A program made the position numbers and the translations under genes. A DNA stretch of 64,000 nucleotides. Source: Oikopleura dioica (lineage: Eukaryota; Chordata; Appendicularia; Copelata; Oikopleuridae). This document shows, one piece after another, positions 33,102 through 44,188 of this stretch (its first letter is position 1; every line of letters begins with the position of its first letter). The notes beneath the pieces were generated by a model. The model had not been told where the DNA came from. It ran no database searches and saw nothing but the letters and a program-made list of their open reading frames with translations. Location of the stretch: positions 315,001-379,000 of the forward strand of contig OU015567.1 in the NCBI GenBank assembly GCA_907165135.1. The letters are read 5' to 3'.

Positions 33102-33887
33102 ATGGAGGAAGAAGTGGCAGAAACGCTCAGTTTACAGACGATTTTGAAGTCGATTTTGGCTTCGATCTTCGGATTGGAACGGATTTAGATGACCCAATAA
33201 ATATAACAAAAAAAAAAACTAATTTTAAAACATCACATCAGTTGTTTCTCACCTCCTAAATCCGTGAAATAGACCCTGATTCTCGCATTCTGGCGGATTT
33301 TCTGGAAGTTCGTGCTCTACAAATTCCCGTTCATCCAGGCAATAGGTATGTTTCCCTTTCAACACTTCTCTCTTTTATGAAATTTAATTATTTTTGATTA
33401 GTGGCGACTGAAGGTAAAAAAATCTCGCTGGTGATCATGCAGCATGATTCATGCTATTTTATAAAACAGGATTTTCTCATAAAATTTTATACTCTCGTTA
33501 TTTGTCATTCTACGGACATTTGATGATTTTCCATCCAAATTCGGAATACAACTCATTTTCGCTACACTTTTTTCTTTTGATAACGAGTTTAACCATCAAG
33601 CCGCTGATTGGCTGAGTTTCTCTCCTTGAAAAGATCTTGGCCAATCAGAATTCGTGATGGGAATTTTCGTTATTTCGAGAAACCATTGTAGAATTTATCT
33701 ATTTACTCTCTTTTTAGGTGTTAAATGTATCGTTTTAGCCCTTTCTATCTTTTTTCTAACTATTTTTCTAGTGTCGGGAGAAGCACAAGCCCCCACCATT
33801 CCAGAAGTCCAGCTTACAGAAGAAGAAGCGCGCCGAGAGCGCGAAATTCGAATCGCCAAAAAGCGCAAAACTCGAAAAGCTGAATGA
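33102..33887 (+). CDS. Small two-helix membrane protein (tentative exons)
   Basis: Likely exons: 33,273-33,345 (LILAFWRIFWKFVLYKFPFI), a 12-bp microexon 33,402-33,413, and 33,718-33,887 (CIVLALSIFFLTIFLVSG, then a charged tail LTEEEARREREIRIAKKRK). All three joints keep frame with GT-AG introns. A candidate start exon is at 33,102 (MEEEVAETLSLQTILKSIL), but its donor is not clear. The FxxxFVLYKFPFI part is loosely like SMIM13. That resemblance is weak and I do not assign it. Confidence 0.4.
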
Positions 33888-33889
33888 TC

Positions 33890-34800
33890 TAAATTTTAGA
33901 TTCTAAAATACCGTCCGTTGCTAGCTTTACTTTCTTCCATTGAAAAAAATACTCGACTTTCCGAAAATTCAAACAAAAAAAGCTCGATAAGTTCTGTTCT
34001 CTTCTGTTGATAAAATTCTGAAAATACTAAAATAAATAACTGATAAATTGAAAATCGAATATATGGGTCGCTTTGAGAAGTTGCCCGGTTTTTAAGTTTT
34101 TTGAGCATTTTTGGGTTATTTACGAAGAATCCACGTGATAGTTTTCGCAAATTCCGAAAGAAGGATTTTCAAAAAGAAATGAACAAATTTATTCTCGGGT
34201 CTAAGGGTATCCTGACACAAAGCAAACTTAGCTTTCAGAAAAGACCGTGAAAAGCGGCTCTTGAACACCTTAAAATACATTTCTTTATTTCAAAAAAGGG
34301 ATAATACAAAACAAGACCAACAGGACAGACGCTATCTGAAACTGTTGAGCTGACGAGCAGACACCCTTAAGAGGCTTACGAGTAGTTTTGTTATATTTGG
34401 GCTCAGAAACCTGTGTTAAAACCCTGACTCAGGTTTCCGAGCCCTAAAATAATGATTAGTAGTATATAAAATATGAATCATATTATATGATTAGTAGTCA
34501 ATTAATAAAAATTAAGCCCTTTTCCTTATCATCCCTTCTGAAGTCATCTTTACAAATGCATTTGAAGACGTAAAAACCATTTTCCTCCACTTTCCCACAG
34601 ACTTCATTCTGTCCATTGCACGATCTAAATGTTAATTAATTTGACAACTTTTTACTTTTCAAATTGAATCGACATTGATTGGGAAAGAAAAAGACATCAT
34701 CGACTTTTACCGCATTTTGCAGTCGGCAATTAACTGTGCCCCTACATAACTATGAATAAATTATTGCTTTTGACGAGCTATAAAAAGACTGCTGAAGGGT
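33890..34800. other. Intergenic, AT-rich
   Basis: No gene supported. Holds a short foldback at 34,399-34,445 (gggctcagaaacctgtg...ctgactcaggtttccgagccc), which looks like a member of the foldback family reduced to its ends. Confidence 0.45.
34399..34445. repeat. CTGAGTCAGG foldback element, minimal form
   Basis: 47 bp: ttgggctcagaaacctgtgt facing ctgactcaggtttccgagccc. The interior is deleted relative to other copies. Confidence 0.5.
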
Positions 34801-34812
34801 AGAAATAACAAA

Positions 34813-34927
34813 ATGCGGCTTTTGACGTTTTGCGCCTTTTTTGTTCTTGGATTTGCTCTTTCTTCGATGGAGAATATGATCCAAAAGATCTGGAGGAGTT
34901 TTGAAGCCTCTTTGGAATGCCGAAGAG
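34813..34927 (+). CDS. First exon of a small secreted protein
   Basis: ATG at 34,813, signal peptide MRLLTFCAFFVLGFALSS, then MENMIQKIWRSFEASLECRR and a GT donor. The next exon is not identified. It resembles the next gene (start 35,054) in signal peptide and in a following amphipathic helix with one cysteine, so the two may be tandem paralogues. Confidence 0.4.
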
Positions 34928-35053
34928 GTTAGAGGAAAAGATTAATAGTGGGTTAATCTTTCATCTTTTTAATTATCACGGCTTTATAAAAACCAAGACG
35001 AATAAGAAATACCGTATTCTTCTTGAAAGAGTCAAAAACTCCAGTTTCGGAGG

Positions 35054-35335
35054 ATGCGATTTTCGATTTTAGGCTTATTTTTGACCGCAGGGTTGAGTTT
35101 TAACACCGATGTTTTTGTTGAAATGCTCCAACGTTCCCTCCAAAAATATGGCCCTTCAGTCGCTTGCAAAGTGTATTTTTTTTTTCATCGAAAATTTTCT
35201 TGACCCCTTTCTTTCTCTTTATGATTTTTTAGATAAAATCAAAGCTCTCCGAAGACGTCCAACATACGCTGAAAATCTCGAAATCCGGAAAGCTGGGCTC
35301 GGGAACCTGTGATGACAACCTGAGTCAGGCTCTAG
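35054..35335 (+). CDS. Small secreted protein, possible paralogue
   Basis: ATG at 35,054, signal peptide MRFSILGLFLTAGLSF, then VEMLQRSLQKYGPSVACK and a probable GT donor. A second exon after tttttag at about 35,233 may read IKSKLSEDVQHTLKISKSGK and runs into a foldback repeat, which may have replaced or extended the 3' end. Confidence 0.35.
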
Positions 35336-35440
35336 AACAGCTTAAAGAAAAGCCGCGACTTTCAATAAAATCAGGCTACGCGGCTTTTCATTTTAACTAT
35401 CTTTTCAGAACCTGACTCAGGTTTTCTGCACAGGTTTGCG
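35296..35440. repeat. CTGAGTCAGG foldback element
   Basis: Left half gggctcgggaacctgtg...caacctgagtcaggctc, right half aacctgactcaggttttctg...caggtttgcgaac. An inner hairpin (agccgcg/cgcggct) sits in the middle. Confidence 0.6.
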
Positions 35441-35516
35441 AACGCAGCTGGAAAGAATGTGAACTGTGACAACTTTTAGTTTCCTTTTTGTCCAATAAAG
35501 TAATGTAAACTCACGT

Positions 35517-36311
35517 GTATCTGCAAGAAGTGACCACCAAAGGTGATGGTCTCCAGGCAGAGGGGTTTCTCAAAGAATCTTCTGTCGAGGTTGAAGTTGT
35601 AAGAGTAGTCGGAGCCGGAGTTATTGGAGTGTAAGGTTTGGTCTCGTCATTATTTTCTTGGGAGATCCAGTTTTCTGGTAGCGAGTTTTCCGTGATTTCT
35701 AGAATTTGGGCTTCTCCAATCGACCTAGGGGATTAAAAAGAGCTCTGACCTGGCTTTGGACGGAACTACCTGATGGACACCCTTAGTCGATAAATAGAGA
35801 AAAGGTCGGAAAGGACATCATTACAAATCGTCACGTAGATTTGTCGGTGAAGTTCAGTGTTGGCCTGATAAGTGTCTTTACGATGGTAAATATGCTGTCT
35901 TTGGTGTTGGATTGTTTCTTCGACAATGAACATTGTGATCTACCATTCCTGTGTCCAGTAAAACAGTGGCATTGACCACTAGAATCGGAGATAAGGAGGG
36001 GTAAAAGGTTGAGGTCCAGTTAGGGCCATAAAAATTGATTGGGAAGAGAAAATTTCGAGAGTAATTCTCAGCGTTATCGAACTGGTAGTCGAATTAGGGT
36101 TGATCATTGTATATTAAGATCCTTCAATAATAATTTTTAATGATAAACCGTTTATCTCAAGATCAGCTTTGAAAGTAACATCAGTTTCTTCCATCCAAGG
36201 ACTCTCCCGAAGCCTACTTTCTTGTTCATTTTCTATCTCTAAAAACTCCGGGGGTTCTGTAAAAAGATCGGAAAAGCTAGAAAACGCGACCATGATTATG
36301 AGCTGGATCAT
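35517..36311 (-). CDS. Multi-exon secreted protein, unassigned
   Basis: Signal-peptide start at 36,311 (MIQLIIMVAFSSFSDL), then TDVFKADLEI-like text. A likely exon follows at about 35,948-36,075 (NYSRNFLFPINFYGPNWTST; LVVNATVLLDTG). Another at about 35,800-35,930 reads HRQIYVTICNDVLSDLFSIY. The last exon, about 35,517-35,730, is open in two frames: one Thr/Pro-rich (TPITPAPTTLTTSTSTED), one aromatic (SDYSYNFNLDRRFFEKPLC). Splice joints are only partly clear. It may be a secreted mucin-like or ZP-like protein; I cannot decide. Confidence 0.35.
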
Positions 36312-36639
36312 TTTTGAAGGAAAATAGAAGAGAATGGCATGGATTCTTGAGCTTGAATTAAATATGGAGTCGAAATTTTAAATGGCCGCAATTTTGCAGA
36401 AGCTACAGATTTAGATCGCAATAAGATTATCCCTTAGATAGACTGAGAATTGAAAAAACTGATTTTACCACAAAAAATATACTGACACCCTTATTTCGCA
36501 AGGTAAAATAAGGGTATCAATACTGAAAATTCTTTGAACGAGCTTTTTATAAGAGTAAATTGATGATCGATTATCATTATGCTAGCTCATAAGTTTGGTA
36601 TTCAAACAATTTTATTCGGAAATAAGCTAGTCAGAGAAA

Positions 36640-36894
36640 CGGTATTTCGTGTCGAAATCTGTGCCGCGCCGCGTGACTTGCTTCCTACGTGACTGGCTCA
36701 TTCACTCGTCTGCGCCATTGATGCGTCACGTACGCTGGCGCAGGCGGGCGTCACCGGCGCTCTTCCAGCCAATCAGCGGGCGTCATGGCGCTGTGCGTGG
36801 GTGGCGCGCGAGTGCATCGATTGCATTGTGACTCAGCAGCGAATCAGCTCGTGCTACTACGCGCCTCACTCATTCAGCACCACCCTTGATGTCC
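36640..36894. promoter_or_regulatory. GC-rich, CRE/AP-1-like site cluster (putative)
   Basis: About 250 bp of GC-rich DNA in an AT-rich neighbourhood, with repeated cgtcac/gtgacg-type words (tgcgtcacgtacgc, gggcgtcacc, ggcgtcatgg, gtgactcagc). These resemble CRE/ATF and AP-1 core sites. It ends exactly where the duplicated unit begins, so only the left copy has it. Regulatory function is inferred. Confidence 0.3.
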
Positions 36895-36954
36895 GCCAAA
36901 AGTAGTAAGAGATGAGAAAAGAGATAAAAACTCGTGCAGAGAGCTGTAACTGTA

Positions 36955-37075
36955 AATCATCCCTCGGCCCGTGTCGCGGCACACCTTTACCAGTGCGCTG
37001 GGGAGTTAAACTTATGGAACCCAGCCGCATTGGTCAAGGTGCCACCTGACCGGATGGGAAAATGACAGCATGAAA
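36955..37075. other. GC-rich structured segment, possible non-coding RNA
   Basis: Non-coding, GC-rich stretch with hairpin potential (ggtcaaggtgccacctgacc; gtgtcgcggcac), repeated in the right copy at about 58,511-58,631. It does not match a tRNA, 5S or spliced-leader pattern I know. Conservation between copies only reflects the duplication. Confidence 0.2.
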
Positions 37076-37089
37076 GGAAGCACAAAGCA

Positions 37090-37137
37090 TTAAGGGTGTC
37101 CACATCGAAGAGAATCAATTTCGATGTTGACACCCTT
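37090..37137. repeat. Short hairpin with GGGTGTC ends
   Basis: ttaagggtgtccacatcgaa faces ttcgatgttgacaccctta. Ends resemble the TIR element at 12,434. Also present in the right copy at about 58,646. Confidence 0.5.
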
Positions 37138-37800
37138 ATTGTTCACTTCACATGCTTGGCCTTTTCTCTAATGCCAAAATCGACCTCATGTAATCGAACT
37201 GGATACCCTTAACCGGGCTGGACGCTAAAAATCTGTCTTGGTAAATCGTTAGCACCAGAAATTGACAACCATCTGAGAAATCTGGTTGTGAACAGACGGT
37301 AGCAAACGGCGCTGATGACACCTTCGACTGTAACTCTCCATTCTATCATTTGACTGTTCTTCAGTTGATGATTTTTTCTGCTGAAAATGATCAAAAAAGA
37401 ATCTGAATAAAACCATATCTTTCTTCCAAGACGAGATTCCGTGAATTGTCTACTAGACGCCGAAACTGACGCCCAAGATTTGAGATAGAAATCGACAATC
37501 TTGGGCAGTAATTAAAAACTCTAATTGACAATCTTGGCCGCTGAAATTCGCTCAGCTACGGTAAATGCTGAACTCGCCAACTAGTGATTAATTTTCCATG
37601 AAGCGATATTCCTATTCCAGACCGTCCAAATGAACCAGCTGGTTGTTCCCCTTCCGATATCGCTTATCAACTCAGCATGATTTCAATTTGCGCGAACGCA
37701 TGCCCAACAAGTGGCTCAGTTAACGAGAAAAGGCTAATTCAAGAAGCTGATTTCTATTTTTTTTACTTTTGTACTTTTTCTTTTGTTTTATTTCTGAAAA

Positions 37801-39230
37801 ATGAAGACAAATACTGTTTTGGCGACTGTATTGGCCCAGGCCGCGAGCGGACTAAGAGTTGATTTCGGAAATAATGACTCGAAAAGTTACAGGTAAACAG
37901 TAAGGGAAGGGACTAAGCTGGGCAACCTGTGTTGAAAACCTGAGTCAGGGTCTTGAAAGCGTTTTTATGAAAAGCTGCGACTCAGCGACCCTAACCCTGA
38001 CTCAGGTTTGCTTAACAGGTTGCCGAGCCCACGGTGACCCCCTTAAAACACTATGTTTGCAGATCACTAGACGAGCTCCAGAAGCAACGCGTCCGGGCCG
38101 CCTCTAGAATCGCCACCGACCGCGAATCGTTCATCGCCAATCTTCGCAAAAACAACTTTTTCGCCGTTCCCGAATTCGAAATCACAAAAATCGTAGACTT
38201 GAATGTCGACCTTCGCGATGTGCGACCAAACGACATTGATGTTGATTTTCTGAAAATGAATCGCGGCTTTGGTTTTTTTGGAGAGTGACGATCCTCAAAG
38301 CCGAAGTCCGAGAAAGACGATTTTGGATGATGAGCCGAAAGAAGAGGTTTTTGAGAGCTTTTCAGAGGAGGCAATCGAGCTGGATTTTGAGGCTTCCGGG
38401 GAAGGATCAGGAAAGAGTCTTGAATAGAGGACATACTTTGAGTCTAAGACCTAATCTTTTTGTATCGGGCAATTTTCAAAACTCTGCAGGCTCCGATCCA
38501 TTGACAACCGAGAGTCCACTTACAACCGAAAAATCTACCGTAGAATGGATGGAAGAAAATACCACTCGATTGGAACTGTGGTCAACCGTAAACGGATACG
38601 AAAATGAAGAATCGACAACATCAGAGATTTATACAACATCTGGGACAACAACATTGGAACCAACTCAAACAACTCAAAATGCTGAAACAAGATTTAATCC
38701 AATAGATAAGGCAGCTTTTTTCGGCAATCCAGGGGCGGTTCTCTTCCTTGATTTTTTGAACTTTATTGAGCAAGAATTGATTTGAACCAAGAAACAGTTA
38801 CTACTGAGAGCAATCAGCCAATCACTTCCGTAATCAAAATCGAAAATGAAGCTCTCTCAATCGCTCCCTCTGTTGATGTTCAGTGCTCTGCAAAAACCAT
38901 CTGCGTCGAGTTCACCAAGTCCTATCTCGCCCAACACTGGCACGAGGACAAATGGTGGGGTCTCCACTTCAGCCAGCTCTGCAACGAGCTCCATGTTTAT
39001 GAAGACGCGACGACGTTTAAAATGTGTCTTGGGGATGAAAACACTTCGGATTTTCTCAACTGCGGGACGAACCTGAACACCAATGCGACCCATGCTGTTT
39101 TCTCCAACCACGTGACTCACTTCTTCCCCGATCGATCGAGCACAGCTGGATTGGAAGTCGGTACTTTTGGAACGCAGAAGATTTTTGAGTGGAAATGCAC
39201 CTACCCGCTTCAGATGGTTCATAGTTCCGA
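37801..39230 (+). pseudogene. ZP-domain gene, 5' fragment (left copy)
   Basis: Same exons as the complete gene at 59,598: signal peptide MKTNTVLATVLAQAASG, the 170-bp intron with a foldback repeat, the charged exon, the Thr-rich exon and the ZP-N exon up to MVHSS. The copy then stops matching at 39,230, within the ZP-N exon, so the ZP-C, transmembrane and tail exons are missing. The frame runs a few codons into unrelated DNA. It also has an extra T in a T-run near 38,277, which shifts frame relative to the right copy, while its A-run near 38,893 is in frame. Without the 3' exons it cannot make the membrane protein. Confidence 0.75.
37918..38030. repeat. CTGAGTCAGG foldback element, in ZP intron (left copy)
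   Basis: Left half ctgggcaacctgtgttgaaa...ctgagtcagggtct, right half ccctgactcaggtttgctta...caggttgccgagccc. Removing it leaves an intron of about 57 bp, near the local norm. Confidence 0.7.
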
Positions 39231-39620
39231 AGTGCGCCAATGGACGAAAATGAAAACAGCGACAAATAATCATCTTCTTCTGAAATGAGAAAAATAATGA
39301 TCAATAATGTCACATTGTAACCCTTACCCTCACCCTAACCATAAGCCTAATCGTATATGAAAAAAACCATAGAACCATAAAATTCTTCATCTCATCTTTG
39401 TTAATGCATCAATAAATAAAATATTTCAATAAATAAATATGTCATTCTCTATGATTCAAGCACTTATTCAGAAGCACCCATTCCTACAGTCGGAGCGCGT
39501 TACTGTTCAAACGAAAGTCATTCACGAATTTATGAAAGTGTAAATTGACACAATTATAAAACTGACGATTACTGAATTTCTCGCAAAACTGAATCTTGAG
39601 AAAGACAAAATAAAAAAAAA

Positions 39621-42457
39621 ATGGAGCCAGTCAATGATATAAATGATCAATTACAATCAAATAGAGAGATTACTCCGTCAAGAAGTAGACCTATCTCGAG
39701 AGAAGAGGTTTCAATTCATTCTTTTGTAGCTTGCGAGAGCGAAAAAAAGTGTAACTACAGGGAAGCTGTCTGGGCTATTCTTGTCCTAATTTTTGCCGGC
39801 GGTATCGTTTTGGCCATGACTTTGCCCTTCATTCTTGAGCCATTCAACACGACAACAACTACAACTACGACAACCACAACGACAACAACAACTCCTTTCG
39901 ACGAAGGTATCAAGAGTTGTCATTTTTTCTATTTTCAAATGAATTCTAAAATTGCCCTCAGATTGGGCAAATTGCGCGAGATGCAAAGAACGAGTAGACA
40001 TATGGAACCAAACGCGCGGCAATAATGATGACGATGAAGGATGCTTTCAAGATGGTTTCGACTTTATTCAAAGATGCCCGAATCGGAATGATTTATGCTC
40101 AGCATCTCTTTGGGCCAAAATGTATTCTGATGGAGAAATTTTATACGAGATAAAACGAGAATGCGTTGGCAAGGATTTTGACAGGCAATGTTATAGTTCA
40201 AGCTTAGTTCAAAATTGTACATCTTTGTGTGACCCAATAGCAAGCGGCATCGGCTGCAATGTTGGCCTTGAGGATGTTTCAGATCAATTTGAGTCAGAAA
40301 ATAATGTGACAAGTTGTTATCAATGCGATCACGTTGGTAATCCAAGCAGTTCGGACTGTGTATATTTGCCCGCGAATCTCACAGGGGATGAATCTGTTGA
40401 ATGCCCTCGATATGCCAATTCAGCATGCTTATATGCTAGTGCTATAAAAGCCACGGAATTTCATAAACATTACTATCATATTCGATTTTATTTTAAGTAT
40501 TCCGCTTGAAAGAGCAAACAAAACCAATTTTACAAAGCGGAGTCAAATCAAGAGAATATCATCGAGGATGCGTGCCTTTTGAGCTTGAAAATGTAGAAAC
40601 TTGCTATGAAGAAACTTATACTGACGGCCGTAAAAAAATATAAAACAACATATTGCAAAAGCACATGTTCAAATAACAAATGTAACGATGAAGACTTGAC
40701 CTTCATTCCTCCAGTACAAACGACCTCGACCACAACGACAACAACGACAACAACCACCACCACAACAACAACTACCCCATTTGACAAAGGTAAGTCCGAG
40801 AAGTTATCGTTAACGAAATAAAATTTATCTACCAATGAGAAAGTTTCCTTTGAAGTTTCGCGTTTCTATATTCATTTGAGATTGGGCGAACTGCGCGAAG
40901 TGTACGGAAAAAGTCGATATTTGGAATAAAACGATCGGAAAAGGCGATATTGGATGCTTTCACGATGGCAGCGATTTCATAAAAAGATGTCCGGGTCAAA
41001 CTGATTTGTGCTTGACATATCTCTTGGCAAATATGTCCATGTCTGGAGAGATATCCTTTGAGATTGGACGGAACTGCGTAAATAATAATGTTGAAGAGGA
41101 CTGTTATGTGTCTGATTATTCTCGTGGGACTCAGCTCAAAAACTGTACGTCTTTGTGCGACCCAAGAACGACTGGCATCGGGTGTAATTTAAACCTTGAG
41201 GAAGTTTCAGAAAAATTCAAGTCAGAGAACGATGTGAAGAGTTGTTTTCAATGCGATTACAGAGGTTCTAACCCCAAATTTTCGAAATGTGTTAATCTGC
41301 CCCGGTATCTGGTCGGGAACGAGACTGTTGAGTGTCCTCGATATGCAAATTCAGCTTGCATGTATGCTAGTTCCGAACGAGCCACGGAATATCGTCTTTA
41401 TCTTTATTTGTTTATCTTTTTTTAAGTATTCCGTTTTTAAGTACAAACTCGGCCAATTTTTCAAATCCAAGAGCTTCCTGGGGAATTTTATCGTGCATGC
41501 GTACCATTCGAGCTTGAAAATGTTGATACGTGTTACACACAATATTCTTCTGATGGCCGTAAACGATACAAAAATAAATATTGCAAAAGCACTTGCTCAA
41601 CTAAAGATTGTAATTCGGAAAGCCTAAGCGCTGTTCCTCCCGTTCAAACCACTTCAACAACTACAACCACAGGCGTTTCCGAGACAACAACAACAAAAAT
41701 CGGTAAAAATTGAAAATACATCTTTGAAATTGCAAAGCAATAATTGCATTAATAAACGTAAATTATAGGCTTGGCTGTTTGTGCTCGGTGTGCTGAAATA
41801 CTTGGAATTTGGAATAATACCATCGAAGGCCAACCTGGATGTTTTAAATATGGACAACAATATAATCTCCCCTGTCCTGAAGGTTATGATCTCTGTCATA
41901 CGTCATTGATTGCAGCTATGGGTCGTTACGGGATGATGACATTCACAATTGCTCGCGGTTGTATAAAGACTACAGATAATCAGCCTATAAATTTTTGTAC
42001 GAGTGGACTTGGTACTTTTACACAACACAAAGAATGCGCAATTACATGTAATCCCTCAATTGCCGGAAGAGCCTGTAATTCAGGCTTAGAGGAAATATCA
42101 GAGAAATTTGAGTCAGAAAATGCTGTCAAACGATGCTTTCAATGTGATCAGGAGAACCTTAATGGTTCCTTGTATGGAAACCAAACTTGTTCTTATGCTC
42201 AAAATTCAACTAGTAAAAGTGTTGAGTGTCCCCGATATTCAAACACAGCTTGTTTCTCTACAAGTGCAAAACTTGTTTCTTATCCTCCATTAAAAGAAGA
42301 GTTTAATCAGTTCGCTCATCGTGGTTGCGCTCCGTTTGAATTTAAGAATGAAGAGTCTTGCTATGCATACAACTCCACGGGAGAAGAATTCAGCGGCTGC
42401 CAACAGACGTGCACGACAAACGACTGTAATTATGAAAATATGCATGGTTTCATCTAA
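39621..42457 (+). CDS. Type II membrane protein with tandem Ly6/uPAR-like modules
   Basis: The ATG at 39,621 opens a 50-residue cytoplasmic head and one membrane helix (VWAILVLIFAGGIVLAMTLP), then three extracellular modules separated by runs of 11-17 threonines. Each module has two cysteine-rich halves: first CARCKERVDIW...DLC...NCTSLCD...GIGCN, second CYQC...VECPRYANSACLYAS...GCVPFELENVETCY...YCKSTCSNNKCN. The final CN and the ladder of about ten cysteines per half are the three-finger (Ly6/uPAR) pattern. The last module ends NDCNYENMHGF. Introns are short, and one near 40,465 lacks a clear GT donor. One extra A near 40,635 breaks the frame here but not in the right copy, and looks like a homopolymer error. 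Probably glycosylated (NxS/T, Thr runs). Ligand unknown. Confidence 0.75.
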
Positions 42458-42545
42458 TTATTGAATTGTATTTGAATGAGGCAATCGAGACTGATATATT
42501 ATCACAATAGCTTTTTCATGCAATATTGCTTGGAATAAAACAGAA

Positions 42546-43436
42546 TTATGCAAGAGTCGAGTCTTCTGTTGGGCATTTTCTTGTCGCTCCATAAATTGCA
42601 ACGAGCATGACCATTGTGATAAGCGTTATCAGTGCGATTAGAAAGTGGTTGATAAAGTTAAACTCGGCATCAAAAGTTGCTTCTTCTCCTTGTTCCCCAA
42701 CGAGTCCTGTCGCTGGATCAATTATCAAGTACTCAGCTTTGGAATAGCCAGTGAATCGAATGGGACCAAGGGAGACAACATTTTGACCATCGTAAGAAAC
42801 ATCTCTTGGAGATCGAGATTTTGCGCATTCGACAGCGCAGCTACCATCAAAGTCTTCGATGCAGACATTGACTTTGCAGTGCATGTAGACATTTTCAGAG
42901 TTTGTGAATCTAAGAAAATCATCATCAACGAAGAAAACTTTTGTCTTACTTGAAAACTCGGGATTGCCAGAGAACTTCGGATTCTTGTCCATTTTCGCGG
43001 ATCGTCATTTCGATTTGTGAGCCGATTGGAGTTGTGCAAAAATCGTCGTAGAACTCGAAACCATCCTTATCTTTCAAAAAGTTACGAAAATGGATTGCGT
43101 TTTATGGTTTTTACCGTTGATGTCTTCAGTAGGAGTTGCCCAGCAAGAGACAACTTGAAGGTTTGTCCCATTCATTGGTTCTTCGAGAACGACTTTCATG
43201 TTCAGAAAATTTCCTGTATCCAAAGTCGGGCTAAAAATTGTCTCACTCAAATCCTAAAGAAATTATTTTACCTTGAAAGATTGATCAAATCCGTGTAGTT
43301 TTCATCGGCATACAATTCAAAATCCACTCCAAACTTTCCAGAAGCATCGAGTGAATCGATGACGATCTTTTTCGCTGTATTTTGGCCTCTATAAAAGTGA
43401 ATGAAAGAAGACTTGGAGCGTTCTTACTTATAAAGA
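42546..43436 (-). pseudogene. ZP-domain gene, 3' fragment (inverted copy)
   Basis: Contains the ZP-C exons (YADENYTDLINLS, VSCWATPTED, DDFCTTPIGS, VYMHCKVNVCIEDFDGSCAV), the transmembrane helix (FLIALITLITMVMLVAIYG) and the stop, all matching the right copy. It is cut from its 5' exons by the retroelement at 43,437; the next ZP piece resumes at 58,159. Because the element sits between the ZP-N exon and the following intron, this copy cannot give a normal product. Confidence 0.85.
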
Positions 43437-43702
43437 GAATCTAGGACAAGGGATTAGCAGCCCGCTAGAAATAGAACGCGGCAGGAAGCCTAGTAACCAG
43501 AGGCAGGGATTCCCAGGAGGCAGCGGAAGGTGTCAAAGGCGCCCGAGAGCACCTGGTTTCGAGCGGGTGCCCCGGAATCACGCAGGTTCATTCGAAAGGT
43601 TCTTAGCCTACAGCTAAAACCTTAAACGAGGAATTTTAAATAGAGCCTTTTTCTCAGCAGAAGCATTACCAATAAGACTCCTAGCTGAATCAAAAAGACT
43701 CT
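43437..43702 (+). repeat. Terminal repeat A1 of the retroelement
   Basis: Starts gaatctaggacaagggatta and ends aatcaaaaagactct. Same length as A2, with a single visible mismatch (aaccttaaac versus aacctaaaac). Confidence 0.9.
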
Positions 43703-43951
43703 AGGTAGACCATCAATCGATGCTACCTGCTTATTTCACCTCTAAAAGTCCACGGACTATAAAATCATTCAGCCTCAGGCAATTACGCCTCGAAGGCTCT
43801 GGGATTCTTACTCAGTAAGCGGCCGCAGCGGCGCGCCGAGCCGAGCCAATCAGCTTCAGGCTTCTTAGATTCAGAGAAACCCTCTTCTTAGAAATTCGGA
43901 ATTCCTGTTTCTTCCTCGAAGCCCTAGACTTGCTGACCCTCTCATTTAGAC

Positions 43952-44116
43952 ATGATCGAGGAGGCCTTCGTCAAGGCAGCGCTGGAATTCGGCCCCAAAT
44001 GGGGAGTGGCTTTGGACTCGGATCCAACACGCCCAATCGAGAACTCCCAAAGAAGACTCCAAACCCTCAATGAGGAAATCTCTAGGAAAGGATCTCTTCT
44101 CCTCAGAATCTTTTAG
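43952..44116 (+). CDS. Retroelement ORF0, short leader ORF
   Basis: 54 codons starting MIEEAFVKAALEFGPKWGVA with the same codon style as ORF1. It ends at TTTTAG 72 bp before the ORF1 start. It could be an independent leader peptide or a first exon spliced into ORF1, since acceptor-like TTTTAG and CTCAG sequences are present. Confidence 0.4.
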   Translation: MIEEAFVKAALEFGPKWGVALDSDPTRPIENSQRRLQTLNEEISRKGSLLLRIF

Positions 44117-44188
44117 GAACGGGCTATCCCGAACACCTTCCAAATTTAGGATAGGTTTTGATCCATTTAAAGAAACACTCTGCTCTTA

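Larger units (their letters stand above)
36895..39230 (+). repeat. Duplicated unit, left direct copy (L)
   Basis: Nearly identical to 58,451-61,023, from gccaaaagtagtaagag to catagttccga. Differences: a 233-bp MITE plus its 8-bp target duplication present only on the right, several single-base homopolymer changes and a few substitutions. It carries the 5' flank and 5' half of the ZP-domain gene. Confidence 0.9.

Noticed and set aside
36955-37075. 5S rRNA, tRNA or spliced-leader RNA
   Set aside because: GC-rich and foldable, but no A/B box pair, cloverleaf, Sm site or known leader sequence could be recognised.
39310-39350. Telomere-like cccttaccctcaccctaacc
   Set aside because: Only about 20 bp, irregular, and inside gene-bearing DNA.
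40548-40835. Minus-strand frame with a long valine run (also at 63,626)
   Set aside because: It is the antisense of the ACN threonine repeats in the Ly6-type gene.
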